A stretch of 53,940 nucleotides of DNA from Serratia sp. H1w (GCF_000633355.1 NZ_AYMQ01000080.1:1-53940), one strand, 5' to 3'; shown: positions 42,340-52,219, numbered from the stretch's first letter. Numbers and translations: made by a program. Notes: generated by a model from the sequence alone, not told the origin.

Positions 42340-43554
42340 ATGACCTGGCAACAATTCAAATCGCAATATCTGGTGCGCTTTTGGGCACCTTTACCGGCAG
42401 TGATCGCCGCCGGGATCCTTTCTACCTACTATTTCGGCATGACAGGCACTTTCTGGGCGGTAACCGGCGAGTTTACCCGCTGGGGCGGCCATATCTTGCA
42501 GTGGTTTGGTTTTCACCCCGAGCAGTGGGGCTACTTCAAGGTGATCGGTCTACAGGGTACGCCGCTGGAGCGTATTGATGGGCGGATGATTATCGGCATG
42601 TTTGCGGGCTGTATCGCCGCCGCGCTGTGGGCCAATAACATCAAGTTGCGTATGCCACAGCATCGTATTCGTATTGTGCAGGCATTGCTGGGCGGCATTA
42701 TTGCCGGCTTTGGCGCACGTCTGGCGATGGGTTGTAACCTGGCGGCCTTCTTCACCGGCATTCCACAGTTCTCACTGCATGCCTGGTTCTTTGCGCTAGC
42801 GACCGCGGCGGGGTCTTACTTCGGGGCCAAGTTTACCTTGCTGCCGATGTTCCGTATTCCGGTCAAGCTGCAAAGAGTGAAAGCGGCCTCACCATTGACG
42901 CAAAAGCCTGAGCAGGCGCGCCGCCGTTTCCGCTTGGGGATGGTGATTTTTTGTCTTGCTGTAGCCTGGTCATTATGGACGCTGTTTGATGCGCCGAAGC
43001 TCGGCATTGCCATGCTGTTTGGCATCGGTTTTGGTCTGTTGATCGAGCGGGCGCAGATCTGCTTTACCTCGGCGTTCCGCGATCTGTGGATCACTGGCCG
43101 TACCCATATGGCCAAAGCGATTATTATCGGCATGGCGGTCAGCGCCATCGGTATTTTCAGCTATGTGCAGTTGGGTGTTGCGCCGAAGATCATGTGGGCC
43201 GGGCCAAACGCGGTGTTGGGTGGCTTGCTGTTTGGCTTCGGTATTGTGCTGGCTGGCGGTTGTGAAACCGGCTGGATGTATCGTGCGGTGGAAGGGCAGG
43301 TCCATTATTGGTGGGTAGGGTTGGGCAATATCATCGGTGCCACGCTGTTAGCCTACTACTGGGACGATCTGGCGCCAGCCCTGGCGACCAACTACGACAA
43401 GATTAACCTGCTGGACACCTTCGGACCGATTGGCGGATTGCTGGTAACCTATCTGCTGCTGGCCATCGCCTTTGCTGCGATGCTGTGGTGGGAGAAACGG
43501 TTCTTCCGTGCCAAACCGGATGCGCAGGTGGTGAACTTGAGGAGTGAAGTATGA
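42340..43554 (+). CDS. yedE: YeeE/YedE-family membrane transporter
   Basis: A 404-residue polytopic inner-membrane protein with about nine helices. Conserved cysteine motifs are MGCNLAAFF, AQICFTSAFRD and LAGGCETGWMYR. Characterised relatives (TsuA) import thiosulfate through cysteine relays; YedE itself is linked to sulfur or selenium handling. GGAG precedes the ATG at 42340 (start by family; 42292 is further up). The last 4 bp overlap yedF. Confidence 0.92.
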   Translation: MTWQQFKSQYLVRFWAPLPAVIAAGILSTYYFGMTGTFWAVTGEFTRWGGHILQWFGFHPEQWGYFKVIGLQGTPLERIDGRMIIGMFAGCIAAALWANNIKLRMPQHRIRIVQALLGGIIAGFGARLAMGCNLAAFFTGIPQFSLHAWFFALATAAGSYFGAKFTLLPMFRIPVKLQRVKAASPLTQKPEQARRRFRLGMVIFCLAVAWSLWTLFDAPKLGIAMLFGIGFGLLIERAQICFTSAFRDLWITGRTHMAKAIIIGMAVSAIGIFSYVQLGVAPKIMWAGPNAVLGGLLFGFGIVLAGGCETGWMYRAVEGQVHYWWVGLGNIIGATLLAYYWDDLAPALATNYDKINLLDTFGPIGGLLVTYLLLAIAFAAMLWWEKRFFRAKPDAQVVNLRSEV

Positions 43555-43790
43555 AACAGGCAGAGATAGTGCCGGATTACCGGTTGGATATGGTGGGAGA
43601 ACCTTGCCCATACCCGGCGGTAGCGACGTTAGAAGCGATGCCGCAGCTTAAGCCGGGCGAAATACTGGAAGTGATCAGCGACTGCCCACAGTCGATCAAT
43701 AATATCCCGCTCGATGCCCGTAACCACGGCTACAAGGTACTGGATATCCAGCAGGATGGGCCAACCATTCGTTACCTGATCCAGCGCTGA
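43551..43790 (+). CDS. yedF: TusA-like sulfur carrier protein YedF
   Basis: A 79-residue SirA/TusA-fold protein with the CPxP motif: C19 in VGEPCPYPAVATLEAM. The Cys can carry a persulfide or similar. The ATGA overlap with yedE means coupled translation, so the pair probably imports and then hands on a sulfur (or selenium) species. Confidence 0.94.
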   Translation: MKQAEIVPDYRLDMVGEPCPYPAVATLEAMPQLKPGEILEVISDCPQSINNIPLDARNHGYKVLDIQQDGPTIRYLIQR

Positions 43791-43792
43791 TC

Positions 43793-43829
43793 CCCCTCAC
43801 CCCAACCCTCTCCCTCAGGGAGAGGGAGC
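43793..43829. repeat. REP-like palindrome, copy 3
   Basis: Inverted orientation relative to copies 2 and 4: CCCCTCACCCCAA then CCCTCTCCC-TCA-GGGAGAGGG. It lies directly after the yedF stop. Confidence 0.8.
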
Positions 43830-43931
43830 TAATAGCCCCAGCTCGTTTGGAAGTAAAGCAGTCATCTCAGCAAACTTGATCGTCTCCACATACTAGGTAA
43901 ATCGCTACAATTGCAAACACGCTCGATCGGT

Positions 43932-43966
43932 CCCCTCTCCCTGTGGGAGAGGGTTAGGGTGAGGGG
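43932..43966. repeat. REP-like palindrome, copy 4
   Basis: CCCCTCTCCC-TGTG-GGAGAGGG then TTAGGGTGAGGGG. It faces copy 3 across ~100 bp and abuts the yhbW stop codon (43967), so the pair forms a BIME-like unit between convergent genes. Confidence 0.8.
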
Positions 43967-44980
43967 TTATCCCTTCAGCAAATCGCCTTGCACCCCGGCA
44001 ACAATCTCAAACGATCGTAAACGTGCCTGATGATCGAAAATCTGGCCGTTAACCATGATCTCATCGGCACCCGTTTCGCGCAGCAGGCTTTGCAGGCCGT
44101 GGCGGACGGTGCTTTCGCTACCGACGATCGACATACGTAGTGCCTGATCAACACCGTACTGCTCACCTGCGGTCCACAGCGCGTGGATATTATCTACCGG
44201 CGGCGGCAGTGGGCCAGGCGAGCCACGGCGCAGATTGATGAACTGCTGCTGCATGGAGGTAAACAGGAAGCGGGCGTTTTGATCGCTGTCTGCGGCTACC
44301 ACGTTCACACATACCATCGCGTGTGGCTGCTGGCATTGCTCAGACGGTTTAAAGTTCTCACGGTACAAATTCAGTGCCTGGAACAGCATCTCTGGCGCAA
44401 AGTGCGACGCAAAGGCAAACGGCAGGCCGAGTTGTGCCGCCAACTGTGCGCTATACAGGCTGGAACCCAACAGCCAGATTGGTACATGTAACCCCTGGCC
44501 CGGCACTGCTTGCACCGCTTGCCCCGGCTGCACTTCGCCAAAGTAATGTTGCAGTTCCTGCACGTCACGCGGGAAGTTGTCCACTTCGCCGGAGAGGTGA
44601 CGGCGCAGTGCCATCATGGTGCGTTGGTCGGTGCCCGGCGCACGGCCAAGACCCAGATCGATACGCCCCGGATACACAGATTCCAGGGTGCCGAACTGCT
44701 CGGCGATCACCAGCGGTGCATGGTTTGGCAACATCACGCCGCCGGAACCGAGGCGAATGCTCTGGGTGCCGGATGCCAGATAGCCCAGTAATACCGACGT
44801 CGCCGCACTGCCGATACCGGTCATATTGTGGTGTTCCGCTAGCCAGTAGCGCTGATAGCCCCACTTTTCGGCATGCTGCGCCAAATCCAGCGAGCAATGG
44901 AACGCATCGCGTGGCTTGGCTCCCTGTGGGATCGGGGATAAATCCAGTACCGAAAGTGGCACCTGTGTGTTTGCTGTCAT
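43967..44980 (-). CDS. yhbW: Luciferase-like flavin monooxygenase YhbW
   Basis: A 337-residue bacterial luciferase-superfamily (LLM) protein of TIM-barrel type: [11 protein letters not shown] at the start, [20 protein letters not shown] (~41-60), and [18 protein letters not shown]. Substrate unknown. I take the ATG at 44980 (MTANTQVP), aligning with the family; 44992 adds four residues. It is divergent from the HlyD-permease operon. Confidence 0.92.
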   Translation of the reverse strand: MTANTQVPLSVLDLSPIPQGAKPRDAFHCSLDLAQHAEKWGYQRYWLAEHHNMTGIGSAATSVLLGYLASGTQSIRLGSGGVMLPNHAPLVIAEQFGTLESVYPGRIDLGLGRAPGTDQRTMMALRRHLSGEVDNFPRDVQELQHYFGEVQPGQAVQAVPGQGLHVPIWLLGSSLYSAQLAAQLGLPFAFASHFAPEMLFQALNLYRENFKPSEQCQQPHAMVCVNVVAADSDQNARFLFTSMQQQFINLRRGSPGPLPPPVDNIHALWTAGEQYGVDQALRMSIVGSESTVRHGLQSLLRETGADEIMVNGQIFDHQARLRSFEIVAGVQGDLLKG

Positions 44981-45184
44981 TTCATCGTCCATCGTGCTTA
45001 TCGGGTTGATCGCTTAAAGGGCGATTGCAGGGATCTGCAACTAAAAAAGCAATTATGCTTTTTGTGTTAAAAGCATAATGCAATTTACGGTTATAAAAGG
45101 GGATATATGTGCTTGCAATAGCCACATTATAAATATGGATATGACGATGTTCGTTTGCACGCTGATGGTCAAGGGGCTGTAGTA

Positions 45185-46156
45185 ATGAAGAAAAAGACGC
45201 TGTTCACTCTGCTGCTGATGGGGGTAGCAATCGCGATGGCGGTGCTCTTCCGCGCGCACAATCAGGATTTGTTATTGCAGGGAGAAGTGGACGCCCCCGA
45301 AGTGATTGTCGCCTCCAAGGCCAAGGGCCGGGTGATTGAGCGCCTGGCGGAGCGCGGAGATGATGTAAAAACCGGACAACTGTTGCTGCGGCTGGAAAGC
45401 CCGGAATTAATGGCCCAACTGCGTTCGGCGCAGGCGTCACGGGATGAAGCCCAGGCACAGTTGGATCAGTCGCTGCATGGCACTCGTGAAGAAAGTATCC
45501 GCAACCTGCGCGCCAATCTGGCTCAGGCCGAAGCGCAATACCAGAACGCCCAGCACGATTACGATCGTAACCTCAGCGTCGCCAGCAAAGGCTACGTCTC
45601 CAAATCCGAATTGGACAGCTCACGACGTGCACGTGATACCGCCTATCAACAAGTGCAGGCTGCCAAAGCCAATCTGGATGAAGGCGTCAATGGCGATCGC
45701 ATCGAACTGCGGCAGAAATACGAGGCCGCCTTGCGAGCTACAGAGCAAGACCTGTTAGAAATTCAGGCCCAGACCGACGATCTGTTGGTTAAGGCACCGG
45801 TCGATGGTGAGGTGGGGCCGATCCCGGCAGAAGTAGGGGAACTGCTTAATGCGTCCAGCCCGTTGATGACGCTGATCCGCGTACCGGATGCTTACTTCGT
45901 GTTTAACCTGCGGGAAGATATCCTGGCGCATGTCCGCAAGGGCGATAAAGTCCAGCTGCGCGTACCGGCGCTGAAAGATCAGATGGTTGAGGCCGAGGTG
46001 CGCTACATCGCGCCGTTGGGGGACTACGCCACCAAACGCGCCACGCGCGCTACCGGTGATTTTGATCTGAAAACCTTTGAAGTTCGTTTGTATCTGTCGC
46101 AGCCGGTCGATGGCTTGCGTCCAGGGATGAGTACCTTATGGCAATGGAAAGAGTAA
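45185..46156 (+). CDS. HlyD-family periplasmic adaptor
   Basis: A 323-residue membrane-fusion protein. An N-terminal anchor (~5-22) is followed by the biotinyl-lipoyl half VDAPEVIVASKAKGRVIERL (~40-59), a long alpha-hairpin (~80-200) rich in Gln/Ala/Glu, then VKAPVDGEVGPIPAEVGELL and a beta-barrel region (FNLREDILAHVRKGD). It resembles the YhiI/YbhG type. The ATG at 45185 is the start by its signal-anchor; the upstream frame is unlikely. Its end overlaps the first permease by 19 bp. Confidence 0.9.
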   Translation: MKKKTLFTLLLMGVAIAMAVLFRAHNQDLLLQGEVDAPEVIVASKAKGRVIERLAERGDDVKTGQLLLRLESPELMAQLRSAQASRDEAQAQLDQSLHGTREESIRNLRANLAQAEAQYQNAQHDYDRNLSVASKGYVSKSELDSSRRARDTAYQQVQAAKANLDEGVNGDRIELRQKYEAALRATEQDLLEIQAQTDDLLVKAPVDGEVGPIPAEVGELLNASSPLMTLIRVPDAYFVFNLREDILAHVRKGDKVQLRVPALKDQMVEAEVRYIAPLGDYATKRATRATGDFDLKTFEVRLYLSQPVDGLRPGMSTLWQWKE

Positions 46157-47292
46157 GGGCAGGCTGGCGCTGCTTCAGCCACGCGTTCAGTAACGAGTGC
46201 CGCATCGCTTTTCGCCGCCCGGTAGTTCACTGGCTGGGCTGGATCTTCCCGTTGATCCTGTTCGGCCTAATCAGCAGTAACTTCTCGGAAGGCACCTTGC
46301 TCGATCTACCGGTTTCGGTGGTGGATAACGACCACAGCCCGTTGTCGAAATCCCTGATCCGCAAATTGGATGCTGGCTCTCATGCCCATGTGCAAGCCTA
46401 TGACGGCGGTCTTGATGAGTCGTTGCGCCGTCTGCGTAGCGCACAAGATTACGCTTTGCTGTCTATCCCGGCCGATTTTGAGGCGGATGCGCTGGCGGGC
46501 AATCAGCCTAACGTGGTGCTGTATTACAACGCGTTGTTTTACGGTGCCGGGCTGTATGCCACCCAGGATTTTAGCGGCCTGATGACCGAGGCCAACGCCA
46601 ATTACCGCTCTATTATTGCCGGGGCGATGGGCAAGTCGCTGCCGCCGCTGGCGGATGTCACCCTCAACTATGGTAGCCTGTTCAATGCCAGCGGCAGCTA
46701 TATCTATTATCAGCAGTTCGCGGCCACCATTCATATGCTGCAACTGTTTGTCGTCACCTGCATGATTTACGTGATGGCGCGTAGCAAATCCTTGCTGAAG
46801 GCCAAACCCTTCAGCCTGGCCTTGCTGGGGAAACTGGCTCCTTATACCCTGTGCTTTACCACCTTGCTGATGGTTGAGATTGCCGCGCTAGTGGGCATTT
46901 TTGACGCTCGTGTCAGCGGCAATCCGCTGTTTATGCTGATGATTGGCTTTTTCTACGTGATGGCGGCGCAAAGCATCGGCCTGTTGCTGTACACCTTTAC
47001 CGGCAGCGCTATAACCGCCTATACCCTGATTGGCATGTTGGTGAGTATTGCACTGACGTTCTCTGGCATGGCAGTGCCCGAGCTTTCCATGCCCTTACCG
47101 GCGCGCATTATCTCCAATATCGAGCCTCTTACCCACGCGCTGTACGCGATGTTCGATGTGTTCCTGCGACAGGTGCCAGCCAGCGCCATCCTCAGCGTGT
47201 GCGCGTTGCTGGTGGTCTACCCATTGGTGACCGCGTTTCTAGTACGTAACCGACTGCTGAAGCGCCTGGCGAAAGAGGAGACGGTAGGATGA
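46138..47292 (+). CDS. ABC-2 type permease, subunit 1
   Basis: A 384-residue membrane protein of the YhhJ/YbhR-like ABC-2 type: TM1 ~30-48, a large periplasmic domain (~50-220) starting with LPVSVVDNDHSPLSKSL, then five C-terminal helices (LQLFVVTCMIYVMAR ... LMIGFFYVMAAQSIGLLLY). It overlaps hlyD by 19 bp and the next permease by 4 bp. No ATP-binding subunit is present in this operon. Confidence 0.9.
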   Translation: MAMERVRAGWRCFSHAFSNECRIAFRRPVVHWLGWIFPLILFGLISSNFSEGTLLDLPVSVVDNDHSPLSKSLIRKLDAGSHAHVQAYDGGLDESLRRLRSAQDYALLSIPADFEADALAGNQPNVVLYYNALFYGAGLYATQDFSGLMTEANANYRSIIAGAMGKSLPPLADVTLNYGSLFNASGSYIYYQQFAATIHMLQLFVVTCMIYVMARSKSLLKAKPFSLALLGKLAPYTLCFTTLLMVEIAALVGIFDARVSGNPLFMLMIGFFYVMAAQSIGLLLYTFTGSAITAYTLIGMLVSIALTFSGMAVPELSMPLPARIISNIEPLTHALYAMFDVFLRQVPASAILSVCALLVVYPLVTAFLVRNRLLKRLAKEETVG

Positions 47293-48425
47293 GTAGTTAC
47301 TGGAAAACCTTCAGCAAGGTATTGATGAGCATGCTGGAGCGGCCTATGTGGCTGATGCTGATCCTGTCGTTGTGCATCATGAGCATGGTTTATGCCAACC
47401 GCACAGTATGGGATCTGCCAGTGGGGGTGATCGATCAGGATCATAGCACTGCCAGCCGCCAGCTTATCCGCCAGTTGGATGCGACCCCGAAGATCGCTAT
47501 TCAAACCTACGACAGCCTGGATGAGGCGAAGCGCGATCTGGGTTGGCGCAAACTGTTTGCGGTGATCATCATGCCGGTGGATCTGGAGAAGAAGATCCTC
47601 AACGGCAAGAACATTGAGATCCCGGTGTTCGGTGATGCGACCAACCGGCTGGCGAACGGCCAGATCCAACAGGACGTGGTGGCGGCTTATCAGCAGTTAC
47701 TGGGCCAGTACAACACCTCACTGCTAATGCGCAGCGGTTTCAGTGAACGGCAAGCTCAGGTGATCATGATGCCGATCCAGAGCCAAACGCTGGACGTATT
47801 CAATCCCGGCATCAGCTTTGCGGCGATTATCTTCCCTGGTTTGTTAGTGATGTTGCTACAGCACTCACTGCTGATTGCCTGTGTGCGTGTCAGCATTGTG
47901 TTGAAAGGCACGCCCGGTGGTAAGCCATCGCTCCCCGTGTATTTGGGCGGTCTGTCGGCTTTGCTGCCGATCTGGTTGTTCCTGTCGATCGTGCTATTTG
48001 TGCTGTGGCCTTGGGTCTTGGGCTATCGCCAGACGGCGACGATCCCAGAGATCTTGCTGCTGACTTTCCCGTTCCTGCTGGCGGTGCTGGGGTTGGGCAA
48101 GTTGGTGACCGAATGCTTGCGTAGCGTAGAGATGATCTACCTGACGCTATCGTTTATCACCACCCCAGTGTTTTACCTTTCCGGCACCATTTGGCCGCTG
48201 CAAGCCATGCCACAGTGGGTCAGGGCAGTTTCATCGATGATCCCCTCCACCTGGGCAACCAAGGCCATTGCCGGTGTGAATCAGATGGGGCTATCGCTGC
48301 GGGATGTTGGCGGAGACGTGGCCATGCTGCTACTGCTGGGGGCTGTTTATACGCTGATTGGTATTGGTGTGGGCGCAGTGCGTAACCGTGTCGGCTTACG
48401 AAATCTATTCCGTAAACGTACGTAG
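47289..48425 (+). CDS. ABC-2 type permease, subunit 2
   Basis: A 378-residue paralogue of the previous gene with the same plan: N-terminal TM (PMWLMLILSLCIMSMVYA), periplasmic domain beginning DLPVGVIDQDHSTASRQLI, and C-terminal helices including LSFITTPVFYLSGTIWPLQAMP. The two presumably pair in the membrane with the HlyD adaptor. Transported substrate and energy source unknown. Confidence 0.9.
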   Translation: MSSYWKTFSKVLMSMLERPMWLMLILSLCIMSMVYANRTVWDLPVGVIDQDHSTASRQLIRQLDATPKIAIQTYDSLDEAKRDLGWRKLFAVIIMPVDLEKKILNGKNIEIPVFGDATNRLANGQIQQDVVAAYQQLLGQYNTSLLMRSGFSERQAQVIMMPIQSQTLDVFNPGISFAAIIFPGLLVMLLQHSLLIACVRVSIVLKGTPGGKPSLPVYLGGLSALLPIWLFLSIVLFVLWPWVLGYRQTATIPEILLLTFPFLLAVLGLGKLVTECLRSVEMIYLTLSFITTPVFYLSGTIWPLQAMPQWVRAVSSMIPSTWATKAIAGVNQMGLSLRDVGGDVAMLLLLGAVYTLIGIGVGAVRNRVGLRNLFRKRT

Positions 48426-48446
48426 GGGCGCTGCATGCTGCGCCCG
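48422..48446. repeat. 25-bp dispersed palindrome, copy 2
   Basis: Exact inverted copy of 29014-29038. It overlaps the stop codon of the second permease (TAG at 48423-48425) and may help end that operon. Confidence 0.85.
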
Positions 48447-48492
48447 CTAAAAACCATCGCAGAACGATAACTCCTGCTCTGCGACAGTGGGT

Positions 48493-49371
48493 TTACTGCA
48501 CCAGTTCTAACCCGGACACGCGCCGCCAGTAGCCGTTACACTCAGCGTGATTGGTTAACGTCAGCGGCTGAGTCCCCTGCTCGTTGGCACGGAAGCTGTC
48601 GAGCAGCGCGAGGGTTGCTACACCCTGTGGCGACAGACGCACGATATCCACCAACCCCTGCATGCTGGTCAGTTCATTACCGAGGTTGTAGCAGTAACCG
48701 CTCATAGTCTGAATGCCGTTGAGCACAAACACCTGTTGGTTCTCTTGCGAGTTGACGATGCGGCCTTGCGGATATTTGATACAGCAGGTTTCGCATTCAT
48801 CTTTGCCCCGGTTTTCTGAGCGGGCGGTAAAGCAGCGTGCGGAATAGGCCAGTGGCAAATGGCCGTAGCTCAACACTTCCACTTCAAACCTTTGGCGGAA
48901 GCCTAGCTCATCACATTGCTGCAATACATTGGCCAACCAGTCACGTGAAAGCTCGACTGGCATACACCAGCGCGTCATGCCTTGCTTATGCAGCAGACGC
49001 AGGGTGTAGGCGTTGTAGCAATTGAGGGCATGTCCGGCGACAAACGGCAAGCCGCGATCGGCGGCCATGTTTACCGTACCCAGATCGTTGGCTTCGATCA
49101 GAAATTCCCCGTTCTCCACATAACGCTTCAGTTCGTTCAGCTCTGAAGGGGCCTGTAGCAAAGCCAGAGTGGAGATCACCACCTGTTTGCCAGATTTGGC
49201 GATCTCCTGCGCCAGCGCCAGCCAGTCACCGACTTTCATCTCGCGCCGTTTGGTACACACGCTCTCGCCAAGATAGATAATATCGGCACTGCTGCTCATC
49301 GCTTGCTGATAGAAGGCTTCTATCTCGCTGTTTGGCCAGTAGTAGAGCACCGGGCCTAATGCATATTTCAT
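48493..49371 (-). CDS. ubiV: O2-independent ubiquinone hydroxylation protein UbiV
   Basis: A 292-residue U32-peptidase-like protein (yhbV). With UbiU it holds a 4Fe-4S cluster and hydroxylates the quinone ring without oxygen. The cluster cysteines are visible: C in GESVCTKR (~39), SARCFTAR (~180) and CETCC (~193-197). I start at MKYALGPVLYYWP (49371), the family length. It begins 11 bp after ubiU ends. Confidence 0.95.
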   Translation of the reverse strand: MKYALGPVLYYWPNSEIEAFYQQAMSSSADIIYLGESVCTKRREMKVGDWLALAQEIAKSGKQVVISTLALLQAPSELNELKRYVENGEFLIEANDLGTVNMAADRGLPFVAGHALNCYNAYTLRLLHKQGMTRWCMPVELSRDWLANVLQQCDELGFRQRFEVEVLSYGHLPLAYSARCFTARSENRGKDECETCCIKYPQGRIVNSQENQQVFVLNGIQTMSGYCYNLGNELTSMQGLVDIVRLSPQGVATLALLDSFRANEQGTQPLTLTNHAECNGYWRRVSGLELVQ

Positions 49372-49382
49372 GGTTTCTCCTG

Positions 49383-50378
49383 CTACTGCCATTTACGGTG
49401 GTACGCGCCAAGCGTGGTCTGGGTGCCTTCGGACATGGCACCCAGCGTTTCCATCCATGCGGCATCGGCCTGATAGCCAGTCGGGTTGGCCATGCAGCGA
49501 TCGATCGCCTGGCGCCAGACGCGAGCTACCTGGCTAACATAGGCGGGGCTGCGTTGGCGGCCTTCGATCTTCACGGAAGCAATATTGGCGGCCAGCAACT
49601 CTGGCAACAGTTCCAGCGTATTCAGGCTGGTGGGTTCTTCCAACGGGTGATAGAGCACGTTATCCACCAGATAGCGGCCTTTGCACAGCGTGGGGTAACC
49701 GGCGTTTTCCCCGTCCTGATAACGGTCGATCAGCACGTCATTGAGGCGTGATTCCATCCCCTGCGGCGTTTGCTGCCAGCGTACAAAGCGGGCCGGTGAG
49801 CAAGCTCCAACGGTATTGGGCGATTCTCCTGTCAGATAAGAGGAGAGATAGCACCGTCCTTCGGCCATGATGCACAAACTGCCAAAGGCAAATACTTCCA
49901 ACGGTACTGGGCTGGTACGTGATAGCTGCTTCACTTGGTGCATCGATAGCACGCGCGGCAGCACCACTCGGGCAACATCAAAATGGCGCTGATAAAAACG
50001 GATGGCTTCTTCATTGGTCGCAGAGGCTTGCACCGAGACATGACGCTCCACCTGCGGATAACGTTCTGCGGCATATTCCAGCATCGCCAAATCGGCCAGG
50101 ATCAGTGCATCGGCCCCCAGTTGCGCTGCCATATCCACGGCGCGCTGCCAGCGGGCATAGCCATCGGGATGGGCAAAGGTGTTGATGGCGATGTGCAACT
50201 TACGGCCATGGCGGTGCACATAGTCGGCCGCTTCCTGTAGTTTCTTCTCGGTAAAGTTCAGCCCGGCAAAGTGGCGCGCATTGGTATCGTCTTTCAGGCC
50301 GATGTACACGGCATCTGCGCCATTATCTACCGCGGCTTTCAAGGCTGGCAGGTTGCCAGCGGGGCAAAGCAGCTCCAT
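49383..50378 (-). CDS. ubiU: O2-independent ubiquinone hydroxylation protein UbiU
   Basis: A 331-residue U32-family protein (yhbU), partner of UbiV. Cys ligands: FGSLCIMAEGRCYLSSYL (~169 and 176), GACSPARF (~193) and TLCKGRY (~232). The frame stays open 93 codons upstream, but MELLCPAGNLPALKAA is the family start and gives the standard length. First gene of ubiUV, divergent from ubiT over 253 bp. Confidence 0.95.
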   Translation of the reverse strand: MELLCPAGNLPALKAAVDNGADAVYIGLKDDTNARHFAGLNFTEKKLQEAADYVHRHGRKLHIAINTFAHPDGYARWQRAVDMAAQLGADALILADLAMLEYAAERYPQVERHVSVQASATNEEAIRFYQRHFDVARVVLPRVLSMHQVKQLSRTSPVPLEVFAFGSLCIMAEGRCYLSSYLTGESPNTVGACSPARFVRWQQTPQGMESRLNDVLIDRYQDGENAGYPTLCKGRYLVDNVLYHPLEEPTSLNTLELLPELLAANIASVKIEGRQRSPAYVSQVARVWRQAIDRCMANPTGYQADAAWMETLGAMSEGTQTTLGAYHRKWQ

Positions 50379-50631
50379 AACTCTATCCTGATTCAACGCT
50401 GTGGTAAGCGTACCGGGCGATTGGCTTGTCCGGTAATGATGTAAATGGGGAAGCAATTTTAGTGAACCCGAGGTTAACAAGCTTTGATTTGAGGCAGCTT
50501 CTGGCGTATTGATATTCAAGTGCCACAGAACAAGATGAGCGTTAATTGCACCATTTGTTGATATAGACCGGTTACGCATAGCCGCAATGTGGCAAAATAA
50601 CCTCAGACTGAGTGGAAAGGAGTGAATAACA

Positions 50632-51153
50632 GTGTTGGAAAAACTACGAGCACGCATTGTGCGTCAAGGGCCGTCGCTGTTGCGCGTACCGTTAAAATTC
50701 ACGCCGTTTGCTCTGCAGCGTCAGGTGTTGGAACAGGTGCTGAGCTGGCAGTTCCGCCAGGCGCTGGCTGAGGGTGATTTGGCGTTTCTTGAATCACGCT
50801 GGCTGAAAATCGAAGTGCGTGATTTGGCGCTGCAATGGTTTATGACAGTAGAAAACGATAGGCTGGTGGTGAGCCAACAGGCTGAGGCGGACGTCAGCTT
50901 CAGCGGCGAAGCCAACGATCTGATCTTGATTGCGGCACGTAAGCAAGATCCCGACACGCTGTTTTTCCAGCGTCGGTTGCAGATTGAAGGAGATACCGAA
51001 TTGGGCCTGTATGTAAAAAATCTGATGGACGCCATCGATCTGGATGCGATGCCTACGCCGTTGCGCGTTGGCCTGCTGAAGTTGGCGGACTTTGTTGAGG
51101 CAGGGTTGCAGGAGGGCACGGAGCCAACTTCCCGTGTGCCGCAGCCATGCTGA
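50632..51153 (+). CDS. ubiT: SCP2-domain ubiquinone biosynthesis accessory factor UbiT
   Basis: A 173-residue lipid-carrier-like protein (yhbT) needed for anaerobic ubiquinone synthesis; the SCP2 domain spans ~25-150 (QADVSFSGEAN-like stretch EADVSFSGEAN, RKQDPDTLFFQRRLQIEGDT). It starts with GTG at 50632, with AAAGGAG at a normal distance; a TTG follows directly. It overlaps yhbS by 7 bp. Confidence 0.93.
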   Translation: MLEKLRARIVRQGPSLLRVPLKFTPFALQRQVLEQVLSWQFRQALAEGDLAFLESRWLKIEVRDLALQWFMTVENDRLVVSQQAEADVSFSGEANDLILIAARKQDPDTLFFQRRLQIEGDTELGLYVKNLMDAIDLDAMPTPLRVGLLKLADFVEAGLQEGTEPTSRVPQPC

Positions 51154-51650
51154 TCCGTGTAGAAATTCCGGTAGATGCCGCAGGCATTGATGCGCTGTTG
51201 CGTAATGCTTTTGGCCGTGATGACGAAGCCGATCTGGTACAACAACTGCGTGAAGACGGGTTGCTGACGCTGGGCATCGTAGCTACGGACGATGAAGGTG
51301 GCGTAGTGGGTTATGCTGCTTTCAGTCCGGTGGACGTTGCAGGTGAGGATCGTCAGTGGGTGGGGCTTGCGCCGTTGGCGGTAGAGGAAAGCCTGCGTCG
51401 CCAAGGGCTGGCCGAAAAGCTGGTTTACGAAGGGCTGGATGCGCTGAATGAGTTCGGCTATGCCGCCGTTGTGGTGCTGGGTGAACCTGCTTACTACGGG
51501 CGTTTTGGCTTTAAAAATGCCGCCCAGTACGATCTGCACTGCCGCTGGCCAGGAACGGAAGCCGCATTCCAGGTTTATCCACTGGCGGAAGATGCACTTG
51601 ATGGCGTACAAGGGCTGGTGGCATTTTCAGAGCCGTTTAATCGGTTTTAA
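51147..51650 (+). CDS. yhbS: GNAT-family acetyltransferase YhbS
   Basis: A 167-residue GNAT protein. The acetyl-CoA loop is [14 protein letters not shown] (~90-103); PLAVEESL precedes it and [14 protein letters not shown] follows. Substrate unknown. Translationally coupled to ubiT. The last 14 bp overlap convergent yhbQ. Confidence 0.93.
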   Translation: MLIRVEIPVDAAGIDALLRNAFGRDDEADLVQQLREDGLLTLGIVATDDEGGVVGYAAFSPVDVAGEDRQWVGLAPLAVEESLRRQGLAEKLVYEGLDALNEFGYAAVVVLGEPAYYGRFGFKNAAQYDLHCRWPGTEAAFQVYPLAEDALDGVQGLVAFSEPFNRF

Positions 51651-51933
51651 CCACCGGCAGTAGGTATGCCAATGAGAGAGGCGGGTTTGTCACCAGCCTC
51701 TCTTTTTGTGTTTTGCTCAACTGTTTCACCCGATACTCCAGTCTTAGCGCCATTGAACGATCTCCCACCTGGCTGTGGAAAACCAGCTGCAATTCCCCTT
51801 TGCCACGCAAGGCTTTGGCCCCTTTGCCCGCTTGGTGCTGCGCAACACGCCGGGCGACATCTGTCGTTATGCCGGTATACAACATCCCGCTGGGCATCCG
51901 CAGCACATAGAGGTGCCAGATTGTTTCATTCAT
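51637..51933 (-). CDS. yhbQ: GIY-YIG nuclease-domain protein YhbQ
   Basis: A 98-residue protein with the GIY-YIG fold of UvrC-type nucleases: [18 protein letters not shown] at the N-terminus, [19 protein letters not shown], then [18 protein letters not shown] with the catalytic Glu. I take [10 protein letters not shown] (51933) as start; an ATG four codons upstream exists. Confidence 0.92.
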   Translation of the reverse strand: MNETIWHLYVLRMPSGMLYTGITTDVARRVAQHQAGKGAKALRGKGELQLVFHSQVGDRSMALRLEYRVKQLSKTQKERLVTNPPLSLAYLLPVVKTD

Positions 51934-52117
51934 AATGGCCTGCACAGGGTTGATATGATCAGGGGATTGATGGTGCTATTTTTCAATGCTGTTCACCAGA
52001 GTTCAACCAATAATTCACAGCTATACTCTAACGTACTTGAGGTGCGTTTCCAGTTCCTCCTTTCCCAGAACCAATGCTGAAGCTCTCACTTTGACGCAAG
52101 CTATGAAAGCTTACATT

Positions 52118-52136
52118 AAAAATGATAATCATTTTT
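52118..52136. promoter_or_regulatory. Fur-box-like palindrome
   Basis: AAAAATGATAATCATTTTT matches 15 of 19 bases of the Fur consensus GATAATGATAATCATTATC, including the entire central ATGATAATCAT. It lies ~84 bp before the small membrane protein gene. Confidence 0.65.
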
Positions 52137-52219
52137 CTTGCCTGTACTCTCAGATTTGGTAGTCTGAACCTTGGATAGATTAGTATGTGATGAACAAAAG
52201 TGTGTAAGGGATATAATGC

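Noticed and set aside
50379-50631. Fnr site between ubiU and ubiT
   Set aside because: TTGAT half-sites exist, but no full TTGAT-N4-ATCAA dyad was found, although Fnr control would be expected for these genes.
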